In this document: piece by piece, positions 1 to 9,047 of the stretch
Position numbering within the stretch: position 1 is the first letter of the stretch
How the letters are laid out: each line of letters starts with the position of its first letter
NCBI GenBank assembly: GCA_028825265.1
Contig: JAPKAM010000011.1
Span: 1-41,501 of the forward strand
Direction of reading: 5' to 3'
DNA from: Planctomycetota bacterium
GTDB taxonomy: Bacteria; Planctomycetota; UBA8108; UBA1146
DNA: 41,501 nt
Program-made: the position numbers and the translations under genes
Notes under the pieces: generated by a model
Told to the model about the DNA's origin: nothing
Databases searched by the model: none
The model's input: the letters and a program-made list of their open reading frames with translations, nothing else

Positions 1-11
1 CGACAGTTCCG

Positions 12-53
12 CCGATTCTCCGCACCCGATTCTCCGCACCCGATTCTCCGCAC
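12..53. repeat. 14-bp tandem repeat, 3 copies
   Basis: Three head-to-tail perfect copies of ccgattctccgcac lie at 12-25, 26-39 and 40-53, upstream of the first gene. There are no spacers, so this is not a CRISPR. Similar short tandem duplications occur elsewhere in the window. Confidence 0.9.
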
Positions 54-110
54 CCCATATCTCCCCCCCAATTCTTCTTTGCGACGCTCGATGGTCGGAT
101 GATCTTCAAT

Positions 111-116
111 TACAAT
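111..116 (+). promoter_or_regulatory. candidate -10 element upstream of the CxxCH protein gene
   Basis: TACAAT (one mismatch to TATAAT) at 111-116 sits about 50 bp before the ATG at 168. The best -35 at a 17-bp spacer is tcgatg (88-93), matching only 3 of 6 positions, so support is weak. Confidence 0.25.
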
Positions 117-167
117 CCACACCTCTTCAGTGACCCGCCGCTGATCGCTCAACTCCAAGGAGCCCTG

Positions 168-3100
168 ATGACTTTTCCATCTCGTGCCTGCCTGTCTCTC
201 TCGCTCATCATCTCCCTACTGGGCACTGCACCCCTCGGAGCTCAAGCTCCCGCTCAACAAGCCGCCGTTTCGGTTCGTGCTATTCGCATGCAGCCTGGAA
301 CCTTGCCACCGGGAGCCATTCCACTACAGGTCGGTCTCCTTCCATCAGGTGTATTGCCAGTGAACACCTTCCCGCCGCTGCCGCCAAACCACTTTGTCGG
401 CCAGGACTGCACCCAGTGCCATGACCCATTCTTCATGGCGATGTACGAAGCGTCTCTGGGATCTGGAGCACCCGGCGATGTGCCCGGGTTGGAGACTCTG
501 ATGGCGGAGCCGGCAAAGACCACCTCTATCGCCGATGCCTTGAACCAGACCACTCTCGCCAAGCCTCGAAACATCGAGGCCGTTCTCGAAGCTAGGCGTG
601 ACCTTGCATTCGGAGGACTGAAAGAGATGCCCGTCGAAGCCACAGCCACGGCGCAACAAAACAGCGCTCGTGCCGAACGGATCGCCATGCTGATCCGTTC
701 GGGAGACTGGAGTGGCTATCAGGAGGAGTTGATCGCCTGTGCCGATCAGGCCGATCAGGTCCACCCGAGAGTCGTGCAGCTACTTTCCAAGAATGACCAG
801 GCGATGCTACCGGAGGAGGTGCTCGATCTGGCCACCGTCGCACTGCCAGAGACCAGTGTCAGCGCCATGGAGAATCCCCTTCTTGTGCCAGGAGTGATCG
901 ATAGCAGTGGGATCGAAGTTACATCGATCGAAGGCTCACCGATCGAAGGCTCGCCGATCGAGGTGACCCTGGTCGGAGATGTCGGTACCTCTGTGGAGTT
1001 TCAGGCGATTCGATCGATGAAGCCCAGTCGCGTCGAGATCCCTGCAGCCAGCGACACTGAAGATCCTCTCCTTCAGGCCTACGGCGCGCTGTTGAAGAGA
1101 GCAGCAAGCCGCGGATCGACTCGAACTTTTCTTCAGCGACTAGAGCGAGGGGCCGGCCAGTACGGCGGACCCGACCCGGAAAGTCGAGCCCGCGCCTGTG
1201 ATCTTCTTGTCGCTGCAGAGATGTATGCAGAGGCGAAGCCTTTTCTTGATCCGCTACCGCCCGAGGGACCAGCCAGCGCCCAATTACGCATCCGGCACGG
1301 CCTCTATCACCTGGCGATCTCTCGCTCGAAAGAAGACCTGAAGATCAAGCGCGACCATCAGATTCAATCTGCGGATCTATTTTCTTCGGTGGCCGAGGAC
1401 AGCACCGTAGATGCGAAGGATCGAACCCGATCGGTGACACTCCTAACACAGCTATTGCCTGATCTGCCACACCGATGGACCACCACCTGGAGACAGCGCG
1501 TCTTCACCGATTCCGGAGAAGTCGGTCAAGCCCTGCTCTCCCAACTCGGATCACAAGCGCGGGCACAAATCCAGAATCGTGCTTCCAGCCCAGACCGCAG
1601 ACTCAAGACCTTGAAATCGATCCGAGTGGCCGTGGCGACCTTGCTCGACCAGGTCGGCGAGGAGATCGGGCCATGGCAGGCATCCATCGACGCACTGGCG
1701 ATCGCATTCTCTGACGAGGCCAACCTGAGCCTAGGAAACCCGATCTCGCTGCCGGTCAACCGACGCGCCAGTCAGAAGATCCGGCCGCGCGATTTGGTCG
1801 ACGCAACTCCCGACCAGCGCTGGCTCCAGGCGATCGCTCCATCGCTTCGACAGACCTGCGCCCTCGCCACCATCGCCTGCGCAGCACGAGCGGATGAACC
1901 AGACCGTGCCATGAGCGCATTGCGCGCCCTCGCCGAAGATCCGGCCGTGGACATCTCGAAACTGGCTTCCGTCTTGATCAGCGAGTGGAGCCGAAATCTC
2001 GATCCCAATCGTCCCGATGATGACTTCTTCGAGAGGAGAATCGTCTCATCCAGCGGAATCTTTTTCAGACCCTTCGGCGGACAACGCAGCGCCCCTCTGA
2101 CTCGTTCGAAGCAGCGACGAAGTCTTCGTCATCTCGGCGAGCTGGTGGTAGAACTGCGAGAGATGAAGGTCCCAGACCTCGACTGGACCGCCCTGGTCGC
2201 GGCCTTCACCGCCAGCCACAGTCAAGCGGAGGTGTACCTGAGGGAAGATATCGAGGCGCTTTTCGGGCCCGTCGATCAATTGCCGGTGACCGTTGCGGAG
2301 CAGATTGCGAAGGGAATGTGGCGTCAGTTACAACGCAACTGGAGAAGCCCCGAGCTCCAGCAATCGAAGGGCACCCGTCGCACCACTAAAGAACTGCAAG
2401 AAGAAGTGGAACGCGGTTACCAGCTAGGACTGCTGTTGACCACTCATGCGAGAGAGCAGGCTCCGCAGTCGTGGCAGGCACCGATGCTGGCCGGAAATCT
2501 CCGCTTCGATCTGGCCGAGTACTGGCACGAACTCGATCCCGATCTGGAACGCTATGTTCCCCAGCGCGAGGCCGCGTTTGCCCGTTATGGCGATGCGGTC
2601 AGAATCTACTCGGAGCAATTCAATGCCGGTCAGGAACCGCGTGCTGTGACTCCCCACATGCAATGGTTCATCAGTGCTCTCGGGGCCACCGAACTGGGCT
2701 TCCTGACGATGACCACCAAGCCCGAGAACGATCAGGTCGGCCTACTCGAGGGATCACTGGCGGCCTTGCCTGAAGAAGAGCAGCTTCTGCATCGCGGTCT
2801 CTTTGCCAGCGCAGTGGAGTCCTCTGTTGGACAGGTGAAGGCGGACATGAAGTCGCGTTTCGTCCGTCATGCGATGCGCGTCATCGGAGATCACCCACTC
2901 GGAAGGGGCACACGCCGACTGGCTAGGCTCTATCAAGATCTCGAATCGGAAGTGGAACTCTCAGTCAGCATCGATGGAAAGAACCAGGTCGGAACTGATC
3001 CATTTGGAGTTCGTGTGGCACTTCGTTACACCGATTCTCTGGAGCGAGAAGCAGGCGGATTTGACCTCTACCTGCGCAATATGGTCTATATCCCAATGGC

Positions 3101-4142
3101 TCCACAACCGATGAACTACCGCGACGACTTCGAGGCGAGACTTCGCGAAGCCTTCGACGAGCACTTCACCATCGAGGCATTGCAGTTCAACAGTCCCGAC
3201 TCGAAGCCCTACTCCTTCCAGCGACCCGGTTGGATGGAACAGGCTTTCGCCTACCTGATCCTGCGCGCCAAGGATCGATCGGTCGATTTGCTCCCAGAGG
3301 TTCGCATCGACCTTGATTTCCGCGACGGCACCGATGGATCTGTACGGGTTCCGGTGGTTTCCGCCATCTTACCGATTCTCGCGACCTCCAGTTCCGGACC
3401 CCGGCCGACGGCAGGGACCAATCAGGTCGAGATCGCTCTCGATGACCGAGAGCTGGAATCGGGCAAGTTAAAGCTGGAGATTCTCGCCAACGGCCTCGGG
3501 GTGCTCCCCGATCTCGATGGGATCTTGCCCGGCTGGAAGACGCACATCGTCGATGCCGGATACTCCCTGGCAGAAATCGATGGCCTGCTCGATAACGGCC
3601 TCAATGTGGTCAAGATCGATGCGGAAGCCGTTCCGATCGTGCCGGAATCGGAGCGCTCCTGGACCATCCACCTGGTGACTCCAGAAATGAGCGAAAGTAG
3701 CGTTGTTTTCCACTTCCCCAAGGCTGCCGAAGGCACCGAGTTGATCTGCAAAAAGTACGACGATTTCGATATCGTGACTCTCGAACAACCGATGGCCACC
3801 CTACAACTTCCTAGCCGCGGACTGCCAGACTGGGTGATCATGACCATCGGAGGAATTGTGGCGGCCCTAGTCATCTTCCTTCTGAAGAGAAACCAGAAGG
3901 TTGCCGTAGTGGCCGAACCACGCTGGAAGATGCCAGAAGAAGTAAGCCCGCTGTCGGTCGCTCATCTGCTGCGCTGCATCGATGCGGAACAGGCGCTGAT
4001 CGATCAGGAGCAACTGCCCGCTCTCCGAAAAGAAGTCGCCTCCATCGAGGCGCGCTACTTCTCCGAAGATGGTGAGATGGCGATCGATTTTCCAGCACTC
4101 ACAGAGTCGGCACAACAGTGGATTACACGGTCGAAAGCTTGA
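168..4142 (+). CDS. large exported, membrane-anchored protein with a single CxxCH haem-type motif
   Basis: I do not recognise the family. The reading frame is open from 99, but the ATG at 168 is preferred: it follows AAGGAG (157-162) and begins a clear Sec signal peptide (hydrophobic core about residues 8-25, then A-x-A). The 1324-residue product has a Pro/Leu-rich segment with a repeated LPxG pattern (about 45-75), then CTQCH (C81, C84, H85), the c-type haem attachment pattern, present once. A 15-nt in-frame duplication gives IEGSP twice near residue 255. The middle is a long soluble region, rich in Arg, Glu and Leu, with no motif I can name. Near the C-terminus one transmembrane helix (about 1217-1238) is followed by KR and an 85-residue probably cytoplasmic tail. 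This predicts a huge periplasmic domain anchored by its C-terminus. The stop overlaps the next start (TGATG), implying translational coupling to an M14 peptidase. Haem binding is inferred from the motif only. Confidence 0.8.
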   Translation: MTFPSRACLSLSLIISLLGTAPLGAQAPAQQAAVSVRAIRMQPGTLPPGAIPLQVGLLPSGVLPVNTFPPLPPNHFVGQDCTQCHDPFFMAMYEASLGSGAPGDVPGLETLMAEPAKTTSIADALNQTTLAKPRNIEAVLEARRDLAFGGLKEMPVEATATAQQNSARAERIAMLIRSGDWSGYQEELIACADQADQVHPRVVQLLSKNDQAMLPEEVLDLATVALPETSVSAMENPLLVPGVIDSSGIEVTSIEGSPIEGSPIEVTLVGDVGTSVEFQAIRSMKPSRVEIPAASDTEDPLLQAYGALLKRAASRGSTRTFLQRLERGAGQYGGPDPESRARACDLLVAAEMYAEAKPFLDPLPPEGPASAQLRIRHGLYHLAISRSKEDLKIKRDHQIQSADLFSSVAEDSTVDAKDRTRSVTLLTQLLPDLPHRWTTTWRQRVFTDSGEVGQALLSQLGSQARAQIQNRASSPDRRLKTLKSIRVAVATLLDQVGEEIGPWQASIDALAIAFSDEANLSLGNPISLPVNRRASQKIRPRDLVDATPDQRWLQAIAPSLRQTCALATIACAARADEPDRAMSALRALAEDPAVDISKLASVLISEWSRNLDPNRPDDDFFERRIVSSSGIFFRPFGGQRSAPLTRSKQRRSLRHLGELVVELREMKVPDLDWTALVAAFTASHSQAEVYLREDIEALFGPVDQLPVTVAEQIAKGMWRQLQRNWRSPELQQSKGTRRTTKELQEEVERGYQLGLLLTTHAREQAPQSWQAPMLAGNLRFDLAEYWHELDPDLERYVPQREAAFARYGDAVRIYSEQFNAGQEPRAVTPHMQWFISALGATELGFLTMTTKPENDQVGLLEGSLAALPEEEQLLHRGLFASAVESSVGQVKADMKSRFVRHAMRVIGDHPLGRGTRRLARLYQDLESEVELSVSIDGKNQVGTDPFGVRVALRYTDSLEREAGGFDLYLRNMVYIPMAPQPMNYRDDFEARLREAFDEHFTIEALQFNSPDSKPYSFQRPGWMEQAFAYLILRAKDRSVDLLPEVRIDLDFRDGTDGSVRVPVVSAILPILATSSSGPRPTAGTNQVEIALDDRELESGKLKLEILANGLGVLPDLDGILPGWKTHIVDAGYSLAEIDGLLDNGLNVVKIDAEAVPIVPESERSWTIHLVTPEMSESSVVFHFPKAAEGTELICKKYDDFDIVTLEQPMATLQLPSRGLPDWVIMTIGGIVAALVIFLLKRNQKVAVVAEPRWKMPEEVSPLSVAHLLRCIDAEQALIDQEQLPALRKEVASIEARYFSEDGEMAIDFPALTESAQQWITRSKA
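926..970 (+). repeat. 15-nt in-frame tandem duplication
   Basis: gatcgaaggctcacc (926-940) is repeated with one change at 941-955 and begins a third time at 956. It encodes a repeated IEGSP peptide inside the large exported protein. Confidence 0.8.
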
Positions 4143-5728
4143 TGTGGCGAGTTGCGTCTCTGTCGCTGGTTTTCCTTCTTGGCTGCGGGCCGGTGAGGGA
4201 CCTGACATCGCAACCGCAAGGACCCTGGACCCGGGCAGAGTTGAGCGATGCCAACCAGACCTCTTCGCTGGCCGATGTGAAGCGGTTCATCTCCGAGTTG
4301 AAGAGCCAGGGTGCTCCCATCACCGTCTCGACCCTCGGCACCAGTGCCGGCGGTCTCGAGATTCCGATGGTGGTGCTGGCCGATCCCCCCTGCTCCGATG
4401 GGGCCGAGGCGAGAGCATCGGGCCGAGCGGTCGTCTACATCCAAGCCAACATCCACGGCGGCGAGGTGGAGGGGAAAGAGGCGGCACAGATGCTCCTTCG
4501 GGAGGCGTGCCAGGAAAAGCGCCAGTCCTGGCTGAAGAATCTGGTGACGGTCTGGGTGCCGATCTACAACGTCGATGGCAACGAGGCGCTGGGCCCAGGG
4601 CTTCGTCAGCGCGGACACCAGGATGGTCCCGATCCGATCGGTCGCCGTACCAACGATGACCGCCTCGATCTGAATCGCGACTGTCTCAAGGCCGATTCGC
4701 CGGAGATGCGCTCGGTACTGGCGAAGATCTGGCAGGTGTGGGACCCCCACGTGGTGCTGGATCTACACACCACCAACGGCACCCGACACGGCTACAGCCT
4801 CACCTACTCGCCACCACTGGGAGCCGATATCGACGAGCAGATCCAGCACTGGTCGAAGCAGGTCTTGCTTCCCGATGTGCAGGACAAGTTGCGCGAAAAA
4901 CACGGCATTCTCACCTTTGACTACGGCAACTCCTCATCGAGGGGTGAAGGAAGGAGCTGGTCCTCCTTCTCGGCGCTGCCGCGCTATGTCTCCAATCATG
5001 CTGGTGAACGAAATCGCATCGGCATCCTGTCGGAAGCGACCTCCTTCCTCCCCTTCGCCCACCGCATCGAGGCCACCTACCTGTTCACAGGTACCGTGAT
5101 CGATCATGTGGCAGATCATGTCGAGGATGTGATGAGGATCTGTGCCGCAGCAGATCGCAGAAGCGCACGCCTTCACCAGGATGGTGCTTCCCTCGGCATC
5201 GCCTTCGAGACCCGATCGAGAGGAACCGAATCTCTCCTGCTGGAGAAGAAGGTCGAGGGCAGGAACACTCCGGCACACAAGGGTCCCGAGGAGGTGGAAT
5301 CGATCGCCCATGATGTCAGGGTCGATTTCATCGCCACCGAATCGGTCCAGGTTCCTGCCGGATGGATCGTTCCCGTCGAAGAAACGTCCCTGATCGAACT
5401 GCTGGGAAGGCACCAGATCGACATGAAGGTGCTTTCCGGCTCGGAACTGTTCAACGTCGAGACTCTGTGGATTTCCCGCTCTGATCTGGCGCGGCGGCCC
5501 TATCAGAATCGCAGGAACCGGACCATCAGCGGTGAACTGGTCGAGGAGAACCATGTCGCGCGTGCCGGCGATGTGCTGGTTCCTTCGCGGCAGAGTCAGG
5601 TGAGAATCGCCTTCTGGCTACTCGACCCCCGGTCGCCGGATGGTGCCACCACCTGGTCCATTCTCGAAGACCCGCACAGGCCAGGAACTGCGCACCCGAT
5701 TCGCCGCGTCACCAGTCTGGGTCTCTGA
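4142..5728 (+). CDS. M14-family zinc carboxypeptidase, lipoprotein
   Basis: Predicted metallocarboxypeptidase of the M14 fold, cleaving peptides or amide-linked cell-wall material in the periplasm. The frame opens with a GTG at 4118, but the ATG at 4142 overlaps the upstream stop as TGATG and starts directly on a lipoprotein signal peptide with lipobox LLGC (Cys15), so I use it (528 residues). The zinc ligands are visible: HGGE (H105, E108) in the NIHGGEVEG stretch and H209 in VLDLHTTNG. DLNRD (about 176-180) matches the substrate-binding Asn-Arg region and E298 in ILSEAT fits the general base. About 150 C-terminal residues follow the catalytic domain and look like a beta-rich accessory region. 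Coupling to the CxxCH membrane protein suggests the two act together at the envelope; the substrate is unknown. Confidence 0.88.
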   Translation: MWRVASLSLVFLLGCGPVRDLTSQPQGPWTRAELSDANQTSSLADVKRFISELKSQGAPITVSTLGTSAGGLEIPMVVLADPPCSDGAEARASGRAVVYIQANIHGGEVEGKEAAQMLLREACQEKRQSWLKNLVTVWVPIYNVDGNEALGPGLRQRGHQDGPDPIGRRTNDDRLDLNRDCLKADSPEMRSVLAKIWQVWDPHVVLDLHTTNGTRHGYSLTYSPPLGADIDEQIQHWSKQVLLPDVQDKLREKHGILTFDYGNSSSRGEGRSWSSFSALPRYVSNHAGERNRIGILSEATSFLPFAHRIEATYLFTGTVIDHVADHVEDVMRICAAADRRSARLHQDGASLGIAFETRSRGTESLLLEKKVEGRNTPAHKGPEEVESIAHDVRVDFIATESVQVPAGWIVPVEETSLIELLGRHQIDMKVLSGSELFNVETLWISRSDLARRPYQNRRNRTISGELVEENHVARAGDVLVPSRQSQVRIAFWLLDPRSPDGATTWSILEDPHRPGTAHPIRRVTSLGL

Positions 5729-5743
5729 CGCAGTCTGTTCAGA

Positions 5744-6667
5744 TCAATGCACGTACTTGACCCACTGACGCAGTAATAATCTCGGCGCATCCGCATCATC
5801 TACATACTCGGTGCGATCATGCAGGGTCGTGCAGTTGTCCACCCACAGCATCTCTCCTCGCTGAAGTCGAAAGTTCGCCACCGCTCCGTCTTCTTCCAGA
5901 AAACCATCGAGAGCATCCAGAGATGCGGTGAGACCCTCTGGCGGTTCGACCCCGGCACTTTCGTAGCCCTTCTCGATCCAGAATCTCATGTATCGACAGG
6001 TGACACCTCTTCCCGACTGATCACCGAACACCGGAAACTGATTTCTCAGCCGCTGGCTGCGATCCGCCCCGGGCGTAACGATGTCTCGGAGGTGCGGCTG
6101 CTGGAGCAACGAGAGGCTCTCTGCATCTTCCTCTACAAGTCTCTGATGCGCCCGTAACGCACAGGTGATTCTGGATGCCCCTCCCGATCTTGCCGGTCGA
6201 ATGCAGATCAACCCGACCAGATCCGGCAGCACATCGCGCGCGCTAGAATCGGTATGAAGGCCGGTGGCGGCTCGAGTTTGACTGACCGGAATCGCAGACT
6301 TTGTGTAATCCCCGCCACGGTCTTTCACATCGTAAAGACGGCCATAGTTGCCCAGAGGCTTCCCCAGCAACACTCCGAACGCGAGGTAGTAGCGACGCAG
6401 GAACCGATCATCGACATCGCCGGGTGACAGGACTCTCGCCACTCCGGTGCCCTCGGTCAGTTCGATCCTCACCCTTCGGGCCAGTCGGTTCAACTCCGTC
6501 ATTCCATCGACGTCACTCTGCTCCACCTCTTCGTCTACCACTGCCGGTTGCCGATCGATCCATCCCTGCACCTCTTTGATAATCGCTTCTGGGAAAGCCG
6601 TCAGATGATTCGAGCGCGCCGTCAGTGCCTCTGCATTCCATGGTTCGCGACAGTATTCAGGGGTCAC
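5744..6667 (-). CDS. TauD/TfdA-type Fe(II)/2-oxoglutarate-dependent oxygenase
   Basis: Predicted non-haem iron oxygenase that couples 2-oxoglutarate decarboxylation to hydroxylation of a small molecule. The iron triad is visible: H138-x-D140 in GLHTDSS and distal H283 in TTLHDRTEY. Arg296 or Arg300 near the C-terminus (PRLLLRQW) is placed to bind 2-oxoglutarate. Length (307 residues) fits the family. The start is GTG at 6667, preceded on the minus strand by GGAAAGGTG. It begins 4 bp after the stop of the SAM methyltransferase gene, so the two form an operon and probably act on the same substrate. Members include taurine and gamma-butyrobetaine hydroxylases and clavaminate-synthase-like enzymes; sequence alone does not choose between them. 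Confidence 0.87.
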   Translation of the reverse strand: MTPEYCREPWNAEALTARSNHLTAFPEAIIKEVQGWIDRQPAVVDEEVEQSDVDGMTELNRLARRVRIELTEGTGVARVLSPGDVDDRFLRRYYLAFGVLLGKPLGNYGRLYDVKDRGGDYTKSAIPVSQTRAATGLHTDSSARDVLPDLVGLICIRPARSGGASRITCALRAHQRLVEEDAESLSLLQQPHLRDIVTPGADRSQRLRNQFPVFGDQSGRGVTCRYMRFWIEKGYESAGVEPPEGLTASLDALDGFLEEDGAVANFRLQRGEMLWVDNCTTLHDRTEYVDDADAPRLLLRQWVKYVH

Positions 6668-6671
6668 GAGT

Positions 6672-7439
6672 TCACCTTTCCACTCGGATGGCGATGTGTA
6701 GCGGCAAGTCCTTCAGTGGGCCGAAGAATGATGCATCACTTGCGAGATGTTCCTCTGTCACTGCCAATTCTCTCATCTCTGGAAATTTCTCGAATCCAGC
6801 ATCTCGAAGTGCTGAAAAAACATCTTCAAAGGTCTTGTGAATACATCGCACGGCGACCGTCTCTCCATCTCTCAAGGCGATGGTGCCTTCAAAGATTTGG
6901 TCTCTTCCAGAGAACCATCCCCCCGATCGCTCAAAGTGGAACTTTGAATCTGTTCCCGTCAGGAATGGATTGACCGGATGAGGGAGAGAAAATACCAACT
7001 GACCACCCGTCTTCAGATGTGAAAATATTTGGCGGAGCGATTGACGCATCTGGTCGATCTTGAGGTAGTTGTAGACAAAAACTGCGGTGATCAGGTCAAA
7101 GCTCTCGCCTTCCAGAGCAGACAGATCGGTCGCACAACCCACCGCATACTCGATGCCGAGAGGAGATTTGGCCTCATTGGCTCGAGCCGCTTCGATCATT
7201 CCGCTGCTGATGTCGGAGCCCTGAACCCTGTCGGCACCCTTTCGACTCAACTGGCGAGTGAAATAGCCCTCTCCGCAGCCAAGATCGAGTACCCGCTTCC
7301 CCTCCACCGGAAGGCACCAGTCGAGCAGAAAGGGCCGGGCTGTCCAATCGGATAGGAGCTTCGGTTCATCCCGGGCCCAGTTCTCTGAACTGTCGTCAAA
7401 GATCTTCTTTGCACTATCAGGGTTCAATTCGGCCTCCAA
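6672..7439 (-). CDS. class I SAM-dependent methyltransferase
   Basis: Rossmann-fold methyltransferase of the Methyltransf_11/25 type, 255 residues. Motif I is VLDLGCGEG (about 50-58), followed by an acidic motif II region (GSDISSGMIEAA) and motif IV-like FDLITAVFVYNYL. The overall layout resembles small-molecule methyltransferases of the UbiE/Tam type rather than DNA or rRNA enzymes. The start is TTG (7437-7439), with AGGGTGG upstream as ribosome binding site; no better ATG lies before the Rossmann core. It leads a two-gene operon with the 2-oxoglutarate oxygenase and is transcribed divergently, about 98 bp away, from another methyltransferase-UbiA pair. Substrate unknown. Confidence 0.85.
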   Translation of the reverse strand: MEAELNPDSAKKIFDDSSENWARDEPKLLSDWTARPFLLDWCLPVEGKRVLDLGCGEGYFTRQLSRKGADRVQGSDISSGMIEAARANEAKSPLGIEYAVGCATDLSALEGESFDLITAVFVYNYLKIDQMRQSLRQIFSHLKTGGQLVFSLPHPVNPFLTGTDSKFHFERSGGWFSGRDQIFEGTIALRDGETVAVRCIHKTFEDVFSALRDAGFEKFPEMRELAVTEEHLASDASFFGPLKDLPLHIAIRVER

Positions 7440-7537
7440 GTCACTGCCACCCTACCTTCCCAGATCGCCAGCTGTGATCTCAAAATCATAGAATCGTCGT
7501 CGTTGATTCCAGACCTCTTCCCCGTGAGACTTTCGGG

Positions 7538-8218
7538 ATGGAGATCTACCCCGCCACCGCTGCCGCCCGCAATTACGATCGGCTCGTGGTGCTGTATGAC
7601 CGGCTCGCGTCACTCTGGTCTGGTGGGGCGATCCGATCGGCAAGGCTATGGTGTGCTCGCCAGACTCCATCGAAGAGGACAGTGTTGGTCATCGGTCCTG
7701 GCACCGGAGAAGATGCAGCCCTCTGCTGCGCCAGAGGAGCCGAGGTGCAGTTGATCGATGTCTCGAAAAAAATGCTGGCGGAGACTGTTCTGCGCTGCAA
7801 GTCATCCGGCGGTGCAGAACCTGTGGCGATTCATGACGATTTTCGTACAGTGCAGTTCTCTCCACCGCCGTCTGACATCTTGTTGCCTTTTGTTCTCAAT
7901 ATATTTTGCTCCGATGAACTACCGCAGATCCTCCGTCAAGTACGCGAGTCCATCGCAGCAGATGGACGCATTCTCATCAGCGACTTCAGTCCACCTGCGA
8001 AATTTTTTGCCACCCGGCTCTTGATGGAACTTTGGCATGGCATCCCGATGGCCTTCTTTTATCTGTTGACCGGAAATGCCTGGCACGGAGTTCACGATTT
8101 ACCCGGTGCCCTAGAAGAAGCGGGTTTGACCATCGTCCAGCGTAAGAAGTTCAGGATCTTCGGCATCGGACCCCGCTGGATCGAGGCCCTCATCGTCGAG
8201 ATCAGGAGCCATCGATGA
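7538..8218 (+). CDS. class I SAM-dependent methyltransferase, coupled to UbiA
   Basis: UbiE-like methyltransferase of 226 residues. Motif I is VLVIGPGTGEDAAL (about 49-62), with Pro in place of the usual Cys/Ala, followed by an acidic strand end (QLIDVSKKML) and ADGRILISDFSPP typical of the fourth and fifth strands. The region after 160 (FFATRLLMELWHGIPMAFFYLL) is unusually hydrophobic and may face a membrane or lipid substrate. The ATG at 7538 has a weak ribosome binding site. Its stop overlaps the UbiA-family gene (ATGA, 8215-8218), so the two are co-translated. This supports methylation of a prenylated or lipid-like product, by analogy with quinone synthesis, but the actual product is not shown. 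Confidence 0.85.
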   Translation: MEIYPATAAARNYDRLVVLYDRLASLWSGGAIRSARLWCARQTPSKRTVLVIGPGTGEDAALCCARGAEVQLIDVSKKMLAETVLRCKSSGGAEPVAIHDDFRTVQFSPPPSDILLPFVLNIFCSDELPQILRQVRESIAADGRILISDFSPPAKFFATRLLMELWHGIPMAFFYLLTGNAWHGVHDLPGALEEAGLTIVQRKKFRIFGIGPRWIEALIVEIRSHR

Positions 8219-9018
8219 AACGACTGCTTCGCTACCGGATGACTCCAATCCTGGCGACCGTTGGACTGGGTAGCTGGGCACTGATACAGCTGGCTCCTGT
8301 CGAAGCGGCGGGATCTGTGCTGATCTGTATCGCTGCTGCAACCTGGATCATCTATCCACTCGATCCGATCCTCGACTCGAGAGATCGAGGCCCCCTCGAA
8401 GGAGTGAGAGCCTCCACCGTGATTCGACTCATCCTGGCAGCCGTGGTCTTCACCCTGGCGATTCTCGACCTGCGACTCGAATCGCGAATCTTCGCCGTGA
8501 CAGGACTGTTCCTCGCCCTGCTCTACTCGGTACCGGTGGTCGGACATCGCATCAAAGATCACTCCGCCATCAAGTTACCATTCATCTCTCTGGCGGTCTC
8601 GCTGGCCTGTATAGGCCTCCCCTGGTTTCAATCTGGATCCAGCTCAATTGGCGATGCGCTGGTCCCGTTCGGGGCGATGTTGATGCTCGTGATGAGTAAC
8701 GTGATCGTCTGTGATATTCGAGACCATCGCAGGGATCAGGCCGCAGGACTCCACACCATCGCCACCTACAGTCTCTTGGCAGCCAGGAGAATAGTGCTCC
8801 TGCTGGCCCTGTTGATCTGTGGTGCTAGCGGCTGGCTGCTGCTCGACTCCGGGGGTGGAAGATCGAGCCTCGCAGTTTTGGGCCTGGTGCTAGCGGCCTT
8901 GACCCTGACGCGGGTATCGAAGATGAAGAAAAATACTGCGGCGATGACCGTGCTTGCCGACGGCTCGCTAACACTGCCAGCGTTGTTCGAAATGCTATCA
9001 GGAAGTTTGAACCACTAG
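8215..9018 (+). CDS. UbiA-family prenyltransferase
   Basis: Integral membrane enzyme of 267 residues with about seven to eight hydrophobic helices. Both Asp-rich Mg-diphosphate motifs of the UbiA superfamily are present in modified form: DPILDSRD (D50, D54, D57) after helix 2 and DIRDHRRD (D167, D170, D174) later, at the expected separation. It therefore should transfer an isoprenoid chain to an acceptor at the membrane. It overlaps the preceding methyltransferase gene by 4 bp. Quinone-pathway UbiA or MenA are usually nearer 290-300 residues and no other quinone gene is nearby, so this may be a dedicated prenyltransferase for another metabolite. Family call is firm, substrate is not. Confidence 0.82.
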   Translation: MKRLLRYRMTPILATVGLGSWALIQLAPVEAAGSVLICIAAATWIIYPLDPILDSRDRGPLEGVRASTVIRLILAAVVFTLAILDLRLESRIFAVTGLFLALLYSVPVVGHRIKDHSAIKLPFISLAVSLACIGLPWFQSGSSSIGDALVPFGAMLMLVMSNVIVCDIRDHRRDQAAGLHTIATYSLLAARRIVLLLALLICGASGWLLLDSGGGRSSLAVLGLVLAALTLTRVSKMKKNTAAMTVLADGSLTLPALFEMLSGSLNH

Positions 9019-9047
9019 ATCTAGGCATTCCTGATCCATTGGATCGA

